NCBI GenBank assembly: GCA_937891445.1
Contig: CALAFV010000136.1
Span: 1 to 18,049 of the forward strand
From: an uncultured Phycisphaerales bacterium
GTDB taxonomy: Bacteria; Planctomycetota; Phycisphaerae; Phycisphaerales; UBA1924
Reading direction: 5' to 3'
Length of the DNA stretch: 18,049 nucleotides
Shown here in pieces: positions 1 through 6,334 of this stretch. Position numbers and translations under genes: made by a program. How positions within the stretch are numbered: the stretch's first letter is position 1; each line of letters opens with the position of its first letter. The notes under the pieces are model-generated. The model was given only the letters and a program-made list of their open reading frames with translations. It was not told the origin of the DNA and did not search any database.

Positions 1-1505
1 GCGCGGATGGCGACGACGTTGTCGTACGTGCGGCCGTCGCCCATGACGCCGACGGAACGCACCGGCAGGAGCACGGCGAAGACCTGGCTCGTGCTGCGGT
101 AGAGGTTCGCGGCGACGATCTCCTCCAGGAGGATCTCGTCGCAGTCGCGGAGGACGGCGAGTTTCTCCTCGGTCACTTCGCCCAGGACGCGGACGGCCAG
201 GCCGGGGCCGGGGAAGGGGTGGCGCCAGACGATCTGGTCCGGCAGGCCGAGGACCTCGCCGAGTTTGCGCACTTCGTCCTTGAACAGGTCGCGGAGCGGC
301 TCGACGAGTTCGAAGCCCAGTTCGGCGGGGAGGCCGCCGACGTTGTGGTGCAGTTTGATGTTGGCGCTCTGGCCCGCGTGGCCGTGGCCGGACTCGATGA
401 CGTCCGGGTAGAGCGTGCCCTGGGCGAGGAACTTCGCGTCCGGGAGGTCGCGGGCGGCGTGCTTGAAGACGTCGATGAAGCGGTGGCCGATGCGCCGGCG
501 CTTCTCCTGCGGGTCCTCGACGCCCTTGAGGTCCTCGAGGAACTCCTTCGAGGCATCCACGACGCGGAGGTCGATGTCGAAGTGGTCGCGGAAGGTCGTC
601 TCGACGAGTTGGACCTCGTTCTTGCGCAGCAGACCGGTGTCCACGAAGATGCAGGTGAGTTGGTTGCCGATGGCGCGGTGGATCAGCGCGGCGGCGACGG
701 CCGAGTCCACGCCGCCGGAGAGGCCGCAGACGACCCGCGCGGAGCCGACCTGCTCGCGGATGCGGCCGATGGCGGTCTGCATGAAGTCCGCCATGCGCCA
801 GGTGCCGGAGCACTTGCAGATCTCGTAGACGAAGTTCTGGATGATGTTGACACCGTGCGGGGTGTGCGTCACCTCCGGGTGGAACTGCACGCCCCAGAAG
901 CGGCGGCCGCCCGGGCGCTGCTCGATCATCCGCACCGCCGCGAGGGGACAGGTCTCGGTGCTGGCGAGGACTTCGAGGCGTCCATCCGGGCCGCCGTGCC
1001 ACTCCAGGCCGGGATCGGGCTCGAGGACCTGGTCGCCGTGAGACATCCACACGGCGGTGCGCTCCGGGATCGCGGCGAAGAGATCCGAGTGGTCGGTGAT
1101 CTCGATGTTGGCGCGACCGAACTCGCGCCGGTCGGCGCGGTCGATGCGGCAGCCCATGATCTGGCAGGCCAGTTGCATGCCGTAGCAGATCCCCAGGACG
1201 GGGACGCCGAGGTCGAAGATCGCGGGGTCGCACCGGGGGGCGTGCGGCTCGTACACGCTCTTGGGGCCGCCGGAGAGGATGATGCCCTTGGGGCGATACG
1301 AGGCGATGACATCCGCCGGCGTATCGGGGGCGATCAGGAGGGAGAAGGCGCCGGCCTCGCGGACGCGCCGGGCGATCAGTTGGGCGGTCTGGCTGCCGAA
1401 GTCGAGGATCAGGATGACCTCGTCGTGCGGCAGACGCTCGGTTCCGGCTCCCCCCGCAGAGGCGGTGGTGCGGGCGGCGGGATTGGGATTAGGTGCGCTC
1501 GTCAT
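1..1505 (-). CDS. guaA: GMP synthase (glutamine-hydrolysing), C-terminal end cut off by the window
   Basis: GuaA makes GMP from XMP, ATP and glutamine in the cytoplasm, the last step of guanine nucleotide synthesis. About 501 codons are visible from the ATG at 1505; the family is about 525 residues, so only the extreme C-terminus is missing beyond base 1. The N-terminal class I glutamine amidotransferase domain begins with ILDFGSQTAQLIARRV. It has the nucleophile in GICYGMQLA (about 1165-1195) and the His/Glu pair in GVQFHPEVTHT (about 865-895). The ATP-pyrophosphatase domain carries the P-loop LSGGVDSA (about 699-722). The dimerisation domain includes HPFPGPGLAVR. There is an extra Pro/Ala-rich leader of about 25 residues before the usual start, so the true start could lie slightly downstream. 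The gene is divergent from the lipoprotein gene at 1669. Identification is essentially certain. Confidence 0.97.
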   Translation of the reverse strand, partial: MTSAPNPNPAARTTASAGGAGTERLPHDEVILILDFGSQTAQLIARRVREAGAFSLLIAPDTPADVIASYRPKGIILSGGPKSVYEPHAPRCDPAIFDLGVPVLGICYGMQLACQIMGCRIDRADRREFGRANIEITDHSDLFAAIPERTAVWMSHGDQVLEPDPGLEWHGGPDGRLEVLASTETCPLAAVRMIEQRPGGRRFWGVQFHPEVTHTPHGVNIIQNFVYEICKCSGTWRMADFMQTAIGRIREQVGSARVVCGLSGGVDSAVAAALIHRAIGNQLTCIFVDTGLLRKNEVQLVETTFRDHFDIDLRVVDASKEFLEDLKGVEDPQEKRRRIGHRFIDVFKHAARDLPDAKFLAQGTLYPDVIESGHGHAGQSANIKLHHNVGGLPAELGFELVEPLRDLFKDEVRKLGEVLGLPDQIVWRHPFPGPGLAVRVLGEVTEEKLAVLRDCDEILLEEIVAANLYRSTSQVFAVLLPVRSVGVMGDGRTYDNVVAIR

Positions 1506-1586
1506 GTGCGTGTCGCCGCCCCCGCCCTGTCTGTGGTTTTCCCCTTTCCCTCCGCCGGCCCTGCGCCGAAAGAGGTATCCCCCCGC

Positions 1587-1616
1587 CCCGGGGGTCTCCC
1601 GGGGGTGACGCCCCCG
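1587..1616. repeat. GC-rich direct repeat and hairpin in the guaA/lipoprotein divergent gap
   Basis: CCCGGGGGT occurs twice (1587-1595 and 1598-1606). CGGGGG (1600-1605) can pair with CCCCCG (1611-1616) around a five-base loop. There is no T-run, so it is not a typical intrinsic terminator. It lies about 20 bp upstream of the putative TACTAT element of the rightward gene. The rest of the 1506-1668 gap is C/T-rich, and I see no clear guaA promoter or ribosome-binding site in it. Confidence 0.3.
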
Positions 1617-1635
1617 CCACCCACCCGCTTTGTCA

Positions 1636-1641
1636 TACTAT
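1636..1641 (+). promoter_or_regulatory. candidate -10 element (TACTAT) for the lipoprotein gene
   Basis: TACTAT is a close match to a sigma-70 -10 hexamer in an otherwise very GC-rich gap. No recognisable -35 lies 16-19 bp upstream. An in-frame GTG at 1648 is 6 nt downstream and could be a leaderless start; the ATG at 1669 is 27 nt downstream. The TACNNT form recurs before other genes in the window. Confidence 0.35.
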
Positions 1642-1668
1642 GGGTGCGTGCTCGTCGGGCAGACCAAC

Positions 1669-2091
1669 ATGATGCTGCGGGTCCCGGTGCCCTGCATCGT
1701 AGGGGGAGCGTTGTGGATGGGGCTCGCCGCGGCGTGCACGCGGGCGAGTTTCGACGACCCGGATCCGGCGAGCCAACTGGCGGCCCTCGAGCGTGCCATC
1801 GAGGCCAACGACCGCTCGAAGATCCCCGAGATGATCGAACTGCTGGACAGCGACGATCCGGCGGTCCGGCTGTTTGCCATCCTGGGCCTGGAGCGGATGA
1901 CTGGCGAGACCCACGGGTACGACTTCGCCGCCCCGGAGGCGGAGCGCCACGCGGCGACCGAGCGGTGGGTGGCCTGGTACAACGCCGGTTTGGGACGCCA
2001 ACAGCCGATAGAAGAGGAGCCCCGGGCCGGGGAGGCCAGGGGGCGTGATGGGGCGGAGGGGGGTGTGGCCGGGGACGGGGAGGGGGCTTGA
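1669..2091 (+). CDS. small HEAT-like lipoprotein of unknown function
   Basis: This encodes a predicted 140-residue exported lipoprotein. The N-terminus is Met-Met-Leu-Arg, then a hydrophobic run ending in LAAAC, with the lipobox cysteine at residue 23. The mature part contains a HEAT-like helical repeat (KIPEMIELLDSDDPAVRLFA, then ILGLERMTG) and a WVAWYNAGL motif, followed by a Glu/Gly/Arg-rich low-complexity tail. Such short HEAT proteins are usually protein-binding scaffolds; no enzyme function is suggested. The start is uncertain: ATG 1669 or 1672 gives the best lipoprotein signal, GTG 1648 would suit a leaderless transcript, and TTG 1630 overlaps the putative -10. The stop at 2089-2091 lies just before the next gene, so the two are probably co-transcribed. 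The lipoprotein call is moderately firm; the role is unknown. Confidence 0.7.
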   Translation: MMLRVPVPCIVGGALWMGLAAACTRASFDDPDPASQLAALERAIEANDRSKIPEMIELLDSDDPAVRLFAILGLERMTGETHGYDFAAPEAERHAATERWVAWYNAGLGRQQPIEEEPRAGEARGRDGAEGGVAGDGEGA

Positions 2092-2102
2092 GCCGACCCA
2101 GC

Positions 2103-2681
2103 ATGACCACCGAGCGCCCTGAGATCCGCATCGAGATGCTCAGCAACCCGCTCTATCTGAGCGGGGTGCGCGAGATGGTGGCGGGGGTGGCCCGGCGGCT
2201 GCTGTTCACGGAAGAGGCGTGCGGGCAGATCGCGCTGGCGGTGGATGAGGCGCTGTGCAATGTGATCCGGCACGGGTACGGGCGGGATCCGGACAAGCCG
2301 ATCTGGATCAACCTCATCCCCCTGGGTGGGGTCGCCAAGCCCGGGGAGTCGTGCCATCCCACCGAGGCGCTCAAGATCGTCATCGAGGATGAAGCCCGGC
2401 AGGTGGACCCCGGGACGATCAAGAGTCGTAACCTCGAAGACGTCCGGCCCGGGGGGCTGGGCGTGCACATCATCCGCGCGGTGATGGATGAGGTGCGCTA
2501 CGAGAAGATCAACAACGGGAAGGGACGGGGGATGAGGCTCACGATGATCAAGAAGCGGGTGGACCCATCGCCCGAAGCGGAGGGCGCCGGGGGGACAGAA
2601 TGCTGCGGTGGTGGTGGCGGCGGAAATGGCGGCGGCGGGGGGAGCGGCTGCCCCGGTGGCGAGGAGAAAGGACATGACTGA
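2103..2681 (+). CDS. RsbW/SpoIIAB-type anti-sigma factor serine kinase with Gly/Cys-rich tail
   Basis: This is a GHKL-type ATPase domain of the anti-sigma kinase family, which binds a sigma factor or phosphorylates a STAS antagonist. From ATG 2103 it has 192 residues. The N-box is AVDEALCNVIRHGY (Glu49, Asn53). The G1 motif reads IEDEAR, with Ala98 where Gly is usual (DEG). The G2 loop is RPGGLGVHIIR. An insert of about 15 residues (72-88) separates two core strands. Residues from about 153 form a Gly-rich tail with three cysteines, which is not part of the family. The alternative TTG at 2088 overlaps the previous stop, but the purine run at 2078-2086 sits too close to it. The last bases overlap the downstream STAS gene start (ATGACTGA, 2674-2681), the normal arrangement of a kinase/antagonist pair. 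The family call is firm; the sigma target is unknown. Confidence 0.88.
   Translation: MTTERPEIRIEMLSNPLYLSGVREMVAGVARRLLFTEEACGQIALAVDEALCNVIRHGYGRDPDKPIWINLIPLGGVAKPGESCHPTEALKIVIEDEARQVDPGTIKSRNLEDVRPGGLGVHIIRAVMDEVRYEKINNGKGRGMRLTMIKKRVDPSPEAEGAGGTECCGGGGGGNGGGGGSGCPGGEEKGHD
2661..2672 (+). promoter_or_regulatory. ribosome-binding site of the STAS gene
   Basis: GAGGAGAAAGGA precedes ATG 2674, with AGGAG 7 nt away. It decides the start: the frame is open back to 2608, but the upstream part is only the other-frame reading of the kinase tail. Confidence 0.75.
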
Positions 2682-3027
2682 GACGGGCAGCGGCGGGCTC
2701 AAGGTGCAGACGGAGGTGCGGGGGGACGCGGTGGTGGTCAAGCCGCAGGGCGAGATCGACCTGACGGCGTCGCCGGTGCTGCGCCAGGCGCTGAAGCAGG
2801 TGCAGACGAGCAAACCGCAGGTGCTCGTGGTGGACCTGGCGGGGGTGCCGTACATGGACAGTTCCGGCGTGGCGACGCTGGTGGAGGCGATGCAGATCGC
2901 GCGGAAGAACGGGACGCGGATGGCGCTGGCGTCGCTCCAGGACAAGGTGCGGTCGATCTTCGAGATCGCGCGGCTGGATACGGTGTTCACGATCCACCCC
3001 AGCGCGGAGGCGGCGATCGGGTCGTGA
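2674..3027 (+). CDS. STAS-domain anti-sigma factor antagonist (RsbV/SpoIIAA type)
   Basis: This 117-residue single-domain STAS protein begins MTETGSGGLKVQTEVRGDA and covers the normal length of the family. GEIDLTASPVLRQAL is the typical first part. YMDSSGVATLVEA contains the conserved serine that partner kinases phosphorylate in SpoIIAA and RsbV. When dephosphorylated, such proteins sequester the anti-sigma kinase and free the sigma factor. The gene overlaps the RsbW-like kinase by 8 nt, so translational coupling and a stoichiometric pair are likely. An MlaB-like role in lipid transport is the main alternative, because an MlaE permease follows. However, the intact DSSG site and the kinase partner favour the sigma-regulation role. 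Confidence 0.9.
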   Translation: MTETGSGGLKVQTEVRGDAVVVKPQGEIDLTASPVLRQALKQVQTSKPQVLVVDLAGVPYMDSSGVATLVEAMQIARKNGTRMALASLQDKVRSIFEIARLDTVFTIHPSAEAAIGS

Positions 3028-3058
3028 GTCTCGCCTGCGGGCACCGGAGAGGCTTCGC

Positions 3059-3088
3059 CGCAGATCGACGCAGATAGACGCGGATCAG
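3059..3088. repeat. three-unit 10-bp tandem repeat
   Basis: CGCAGATCGA (3059-3068), CGCAGATAGA (3069-3078) and CGCGGATCAG (3079-3088) form a degenerate decamer array in the gap between the STAS and MlaE genes. It resembles the CGCAGAT-type intergenic repeats I know from several environmental phyla. The copy number elsewhere in the genome cannot be seen here. Confidence 0.6.
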
Positions 3089-3145
3089 AGGGGATGGTCT
3101 CGGGCCGGGTGCGTGCGGCGCGATCGCTTCTGTTTCCCGGCTCTT

Positions 3146-3167
3146 CAGCCGCGCTGATGCGCGGTTG
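3146..3167 (+). other. stem-loop upstream of the MlaE gene
   Basis: CAGCCGCGC (3146-3154) pairs with GCGCGGTTG (3159-3167) around the loop TGAT, giving nine base pairs including one G-U. No T-run follows. It may be a weak terminator of the upstream operon, a leader structure for the permease gene, or part of a repeat element with the decamers at 3059-3088. The remainder of the 3028-3202 gap shows no convincing promoter. Confidence 0.4.
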
Positions 3168-3188
3168 CCTGGTTTGGGGGCCGGCCAC

Positions 3189-3198
3189 GAGGAGGTGA
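3189..3198 (+). promoter_or_regulatory. strong ribosome-binding site of the MlaE-type permease gene
   Basis: GAGGAGGTGA, with AGGAGGT ending 6 nt before ATG 3203, is a near-perfect Shine-Dalgarno sequence. Most other genes in the window lack one. Confidence 0.8.
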
Positions 3199-3202
3199 GC
3201 GG

Positions 3203-4036
3203 ATGGCGGAGCAGGCGACGCGGGAGCCACGGGGGCTGGTGGCGCTGGCCGCGGCGGCGGGGGCGAAACTGCTGGCGCTGTTCGAACTCACCGGCGAGGT
3301 GTGGTACCTGCTGGCGGAGATGGTGCGCTGGCTGTGGCGGGCGGCGACGGGGCGGTCGCGGCTGGGGCGGCCGGCGATCGTGTCGCAGATCGTGCGCGTG
3401 GGGGTGCGGTCGATCCTGATCATCTCGCTGGTGTCGGGGTGCGTGGGGCTGATCCTCGTGCTGCAGATGGCTCCCCCGCTGGACGACTTCGGGTCCAAGG
3501 ACCTGGTGGCGAACATCACGGCGGTGGCGGTGCTCCGCGAACTGGGGCCGCTGATCGCGGCGATCGTGCTGACGGGGTTCGCGGGGGCGGCGATCGCGGC
3601 GGAGATCGGGACGATGGTGGTGGGGGAGGAGATCGAGGCGCTGGAGGCGCACGCGCTGAACCCGATCCGTTTCCTGGTGGTGCCGCGGGTGCTGGCGACG
3701 GTGATCAGCATGGGGTGCCTGGCGGTGATCGCGGACCTGGTCGCGGTTTTCGCGGGGATGTTCACATCGTCGATCGCGCTGGGGATCCCGACGGCGCAGT
3801 ACATGAGCAACACGCTGGATCAGGTGGAGTCCGTGGACTTCCTGACCGGCGTGGGCAAGGGGCTCGTGTTCGGGCTGCTGATCGGCTCGATCGCGTGCAC
3901 CAACGGGCTGCGCGTAACCGGTGGGGCGGCGGGCGTGGGTCAGGCGACGACGGGGACGGTGGTGCAGTCGGTCGTGGCGATCATCGTCGCGGACCTGATC
4001 TTCACGTCGATCTTCTATTCGCTGGGGCTTGTGTAG
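3203..4036 (+). CDS. mlaE: MlaE-family ABC transporter permease
   Basis: This 277-residue inner-membrane permease belongs to the MlaE/YrbE (DUF140) family, which moves phospholipids or other lipids between inner and outer membranes with an MlaF-type ATPase and an MCE (MlaD) substrate-binding protein. An amphipathic N-terminal stretch is followed by hydrophobic segments. The family signature lies about residues 112-165: RELGPLIAAIVLTGFAG, the EIGTMVVGEEIEALEAH coupling helix, and NPIRFLVVPRVLA. The C-terminal segment VVAIIVADLIFTSIFYSLGL is typical. No ATPase or MCE gene is adjacent: downstream is a convergent ubiA, and upstream a STAS gene separated by 175 bp. The partners must therefore be elsewhere, or lie outside the window. 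The family call is firm; the substrate is unknown. Confidence 0.92.
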   Translation: MAEQATREPRGLVALAAAAGAKLLALFELTGEVWYLLAEMVRWLWRAATGRSRLGRPAIVSQIVRVGVRSILIISLVSGCVGLILVLQMAPPLDDFGSKDLVANITAVAVLRELGPLIAAIVLTGFAGAAIAAEIGTMVVGEEIEALEAHALNPIRFLVVPRVLATVISMGCLAVIADLVAVFAGMFTSSIALGIPTAQYMSNTLDQVESVDFLTGVGKGLVFGLLIGSIACTNGLRVTGGAAGVGQATTGTVVQSVVAIIVADLIFTSIFYSLGLV

Positions 4037-4130
4037 CAGGCATCAGGCACCAGGCGATAGGCACGAGAAGATGCGCGAGGCTAAACGTGTGCCATCGCGT
4101 CCTCCATTGCCCAGTGCCTGGTGCTTGGCC
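4037..4130. repeat. inverted pair of heptamer-repeat arrays between convergent genes
   Basis: Four degenerate heptamers run CAGGCAT, CAGGCAC, CAGGCGA, TAGGCAC from 4037 to 4064. The right side (about 4104-4130) contains the same motif inverted: its reverse complement includes CAAGCAC, CAGGCAC, TGGGCAA. Nine bases (GCACCAGGC) match exactly. A smaller nested pair, CGCGA (4074-4078) and TCGCG (4095-4099), lies inside. The unit can fold into one long imperfect hairpin in either transcript and may serve as a bidirectional terminator between mlaE and ubiA, or be a small repeated element. Confidence 0.55.
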
Positions 4131-4133
4131 ACC

Positions 4134-5159
4134 TCAGCGCCGGTAGCCCAGCGGGTTCTGAATCAGGTTGTAGATCTCGCGCAGCGTCGTCATGCCGACG
4201 AAGCCAACGACGGTCAGCGCGGTGAGGATGAAGCCGCCGCTGGTGTAGCCCTGGCCGAACATCCAGGCGCAGGCGTAGAGGGCCAGCCATAGCGCGCCGT
4301 AGCGGGAGACCTTTTCGGCGGCGCGGGCGCTGCGGCCGTGGGTGCGGACCTTCTGCCACGCCCAGAGCGCAAAGAGGCCGGCCAGCACGGCCGGGCCCAG
4401 GGCCGCGCTGGGGCTGACCCACTCGGGCCAGAGCGTGCCGGAGCGGCGGTAGGCGAAGAAGAACATCACCGCGCTCCAGAAGGCCCAGCCGGCGACGGCC
4501 GTCGCGGCGGCGCGGCGGCTGATGAGCGGGACCTTGCGGCCGTAGATGTGGGCCGCGGTGGCGACCAGGAGCGAGTGGGTCATCACCAGCCAGACCGGCC
4601 ACACGAACCTGAGGTTCAGGTTCGGCGTGACCATCTGCCCGGCGTAGATCAGCCCGAGGACGATCAGTCCGACGGCGGGGACGAAGCGGCCGGCGCCGTT
4701 GAAGAACAGGATCGCCCCGGCGATCAGGAGCGTCAGCACGACCGAGCCGATGCCCAGGACCGCCGCGCCCAGGACCGCGGCGATGAACGTGCAGACCACG
4801 AGCGTGATCGCCGAGCCGATGGTCAGCCGCCCCGACGGCAGCGGGCGGTCGGGGTGCAGGGCGCGGTCGCGCCGGAAGTCGAGCACGTCGTTGAGGGCGG
4901 CGGCGTAGGCAAAGAGCCCCAGGGCGTTGACGGCCCCGCCCAGCAGGAGGGCCCAGAGGGGGAGCGTCCGCAGGGCCTCGGTTCCCGGCTCCAGCGGCGG
5001 GGCGGCGACTGCGGCCGCGTCGGCGGGGTCGAGCCCGGGCGGGGTGGCCGCGGCCCGCGTCCAGAGGATCACGAACCACACGTTGGCGACCGACGCGAAG
5101 GCGGTGGTCACCCTCGTCAGTTGCAGGATCGGGGCCAGGCGGAGCATCGCCCGTCGCAT
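4134..5159 (-). CDS. UbiA-family prenyltransferase-like membrane protein
   Basis: This is a polytopic membrane protein of the UbiA superfamily, whose members transfer a prenyl chain to an aromatic or other acceptor (ubiquinone, menaquinone, heme O, archaeal lipid pathways). From ATG 5159 it has 341 residues. Helix I (QLTRVTTAFASVANVWFVILW) is followed by a Pro/Ala-rich insert (about 39-62). The first Asp motif is intact: NDVLDFRRD, residues 90-98, then HPDRPLPSGRLT. The second Asp-rich motif is not recognisable; its expected region reads AAHIYGRKVPLISRR. The start at 5159 is preferred over ATG 5168 or GTG 5243 because a TACCAT element ends 7 nt before it. The gene is divergent from ribH. The substrate cannot be predicted, and the product may be a divergent or non-standard member. 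Confidence 0.85.
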   Translation of the reverse strand: MRRAMLRLAPILQLTRVTTAFASVANVWFVILWTRAAATPPGLDPADAAAVAAPPLEPGTEALRTLPLWALLLGGAVNALGLFAYAAALNDVLDFRRDRALHPDRPLPSGRLTIGSAITLVVCTFIAAVLGAAVLGIGSVVLTLLIAGAILFFNGAGRFVPAVGLIVLGLIYAGQMVTPNLNLRFVWPVWLVMTHSLLVATAAHIYGRKVPLISRRAAATAVAGWAFWSAVMFFFAYRRSGTLWPEWVSPSAALGPAVLAGLFALWAWQKVRTHGRSARAAEKVSRYGALWLALYACAWMFGQGYTSGGFILTALTVVGFVGMTTLREIYNLIQNPLGYRR

Positions 5160-5166
5160 GGGGGCC

Positions 5167-5172
5167 ATGGTA
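5167..5172 (-). promoter_or_regulatory. candidate -10 (TACCAT) for ubiA
   Basis: On the minus strand TACCAT ends 7 nt before ATG 5159, so initiation would fall at or next to the start codon. No clear -35 is visible. Confidence 0.35.
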
Positions 5173-5237
5173 CGGACCCGCCGGGCGCACGGCGGGCCGG
5201 CGTGCCGGGTGGACGGGAAACGGACCCCGCCCGGATC

Positions 5238-5243
5238 TACCAT
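5238..5243 (+). promoter_or_regulatory. candidate -10 (TACCAT) for the ribH-nusB-ftsY operon
   Basis: TACCAT ends 9 nt before ATG 5253, the same hexamer as before the divergent ubiA. No good -35 and no Shine-Dalgarno sequence are seen, which fits a leaderless or nearly leaderless mRNA. Confidence 0.4.
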
Positions 5244-5252
5244 CGCCGGTCG

Positions 5253-5843
5253 ATGGCGAGAACGACGTCAGACAAGCGAGCGGCCGGGCGCCCTTCCCCC
5301 CCGGCGGTGGCGGTGGTCGTCAGCCGGTACAACGGCTCGGTGACCTCGCGCCTGCTGGAGGGGGCGTTGGGGGCCTACCGCGCGGCGGGGGGGGATGAGC
5401 GGGCCGTCACGGTGGTCGATGCCCCGGGCTCGTTCGAACTGGTCGCACTGTGCAATGCCGCGGCGAGGACCGGGCGGTTCGGCGCGGTCGTCGCCCTGGG
5501 GTGCATCATCAAGGGGGAGACCGAGCACGACCGCTATATCGCCCACGCCGTGTCGGAGGGGCTGGCGCGCATCACCGTGGAGACCGGCGTGCCGATCGCC
5601 TTCGGTGTGCTGACCGTGAACACGCCGGAGCAGGCCCGCGAGCGGGCCGGGGGCGCGGTGGGGAACAAGGGCGCGGAGGCGATGGACGCGGCCCTGGTGA
5701 CGGCGGCCGGGATCCGGGCGCTTGAGGAGGGGACTGTTCTGCCGCGGTACGCCGCATCGCTGCCGGACAAGGCCGGGGCCAATGGCGCGGTCCGCCGGCG
5801 GGTTGTCGGCCGCGGGGCAGCGCGACGGAGGGGGACTCGCTGA
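5253..5843 (+). CDS. ribH: 6,7-dimethyl-8-ribityllumazine synthase with Arg-rich C-terminal tail
   Basis: RibH condenses 5-amino-6-ribitylaminouracil with 3,4-dihydroxybutanone phosphate, the penultimate step of riboflavin synthesis. It commonly assembles as pentamers or 60-mer shells. The 196-residue product has SRYN (24-27), the substrate-binding APGSFEL (57-63), ALGCIIKGETEHD (81-93) with the catalytic His92, and GVLTVNTPEQARERAGGAVG followed by NKGAEA. The usual family length is near 155. Here about 12 extra N-terminal residues and a C-terminal extension of about 30 residues are present, ending VRRRVVGRGAARRRGTR with eight arginines. ATG 5253 is chosen because homology begins shortly after it and the upstream frame overlaps ubiA. 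The stop overlaps the nusB start (TGATG), so the genes are translationally coupled. Confidence 0.95.
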   Translation: MARTTSDKRAAGRPSPPAVAVVVSRYNGSVTSRLLEGALGAYRAAGGDERAVTVVDAPGSFELVALCNAAARTGRFGAVVALGCIIKGETEHDRYIAHAVSEGLARITVETGVPIAFGVLTVNTPEQARERAGGAVGNKGAEAMDAALVTAAGIRALEEGTVLPRYAASLPDKAGANGAVRRRVVGRGAARRRGTR

Positions 5844-6331
5844 TGGCTACACCGCGTGACATCCGGCGTCTGGCGTTTCAGGCGCTCTTCCAACTCGACG
5901 CCCGCGCGGGGGCGAGCGCGGATGCGGCGCTGGTGCGCGAGTCGCTCGACGACGCCGAGGGGTTCACCCCGGCGGAGCGCGACCGCGCCTTCAAGATGGC
6001 GGTGGAGGCGTACGCGGCTCGCAAGGCCGCGGACGAGGAGTTCGCGCGGCTGGCGCCGGCGTGGCCGGCGCACCGGCAGGCCGCGGTGGACCGCGCGATC
6101 CTGCGTCTGGCGCACTGGGAGATCACTTCCGGCAAGACGCCGCCAAAAGCCGCGGTGAACGAGGCCGTGGAACTCGCCAAGGCGTTCAGCACGGAGAAGT
6201 CGCCGAGTTTCATCAACGGCCTGCTCGACAAGGTCCTCAAGCGAGTGCTCGCGGAGCGTGCCGCGGCGGCTCCGGCGAGCGCGGGGGCGGCCGATGCGCC
6301 GGCTCCCGGTCCGGCTGGAGAGGGGGCGTAG
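5843..6331 (+). CDS. nusB: transcription antitermination factor NusB
   Basis: NusB binds boxA RNA with NusE (S10) and supports rRNA antitermination. The 162-residue all-helical protein starts with the classic RRLAFQALFQLDA (9-21). It continues with RAILRLAHWEI and the conserved PPKAAVNEAVELAKAFS, FINGLLDKVLKR. A tail of about 28 residues rich in Ala/Pro/Gly follows the fold. ATG 5843 overlaps the ribH stop by one base. A ribH-nusB pair is a very common bacterial arrangement, which supports both calls. ftsY follows 3 nt after the stop. Confidence 0.96.
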   Translation: MATPRDIRRLAFQALFQLDARAGASADAALVRESLDDAEGFTPAERDRAFKMAVEAYAARKAADEEFARLAPAWPAHRQAAVDRAILRLAHWEITSGKTPPKAAVNEAVELAKAFSTEKSPSFINGLLDKVLKRVLAERAAAAPASAGAADAPAPGPAGEGA

Positions 6332-6334
6332 GTC

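Noticed and set aside
219..2048. 609-codon open frame on the plus strand
   Set aside because: It runs antisense through guaA, which has complete catalytic motifs. The translation is low-complexity Asp/Ala/Arg/Gly-rich with no domain.
1638..3230. 530-codon minus-strand frame over the lipoprotein, kinase and STAS genes
   Set aside because: It is antisense to three genes with recognisable domains and translates to Pro/Ser/Arg-rich sequence.
4037..4130. CRISPR-like array
   Set aside because: The units are 7 bp, contiguous, degenerate and inverted. There are no spacers and no cas genes.
5169..5243. ubiA start at 5243 (GTG) or 5168 (ATG)
   Set aside because: The upstream residues are not membrane-like and extend into the ribH promoter. 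The TACCAT position favours 5159, although 5168 cannot be excluded.
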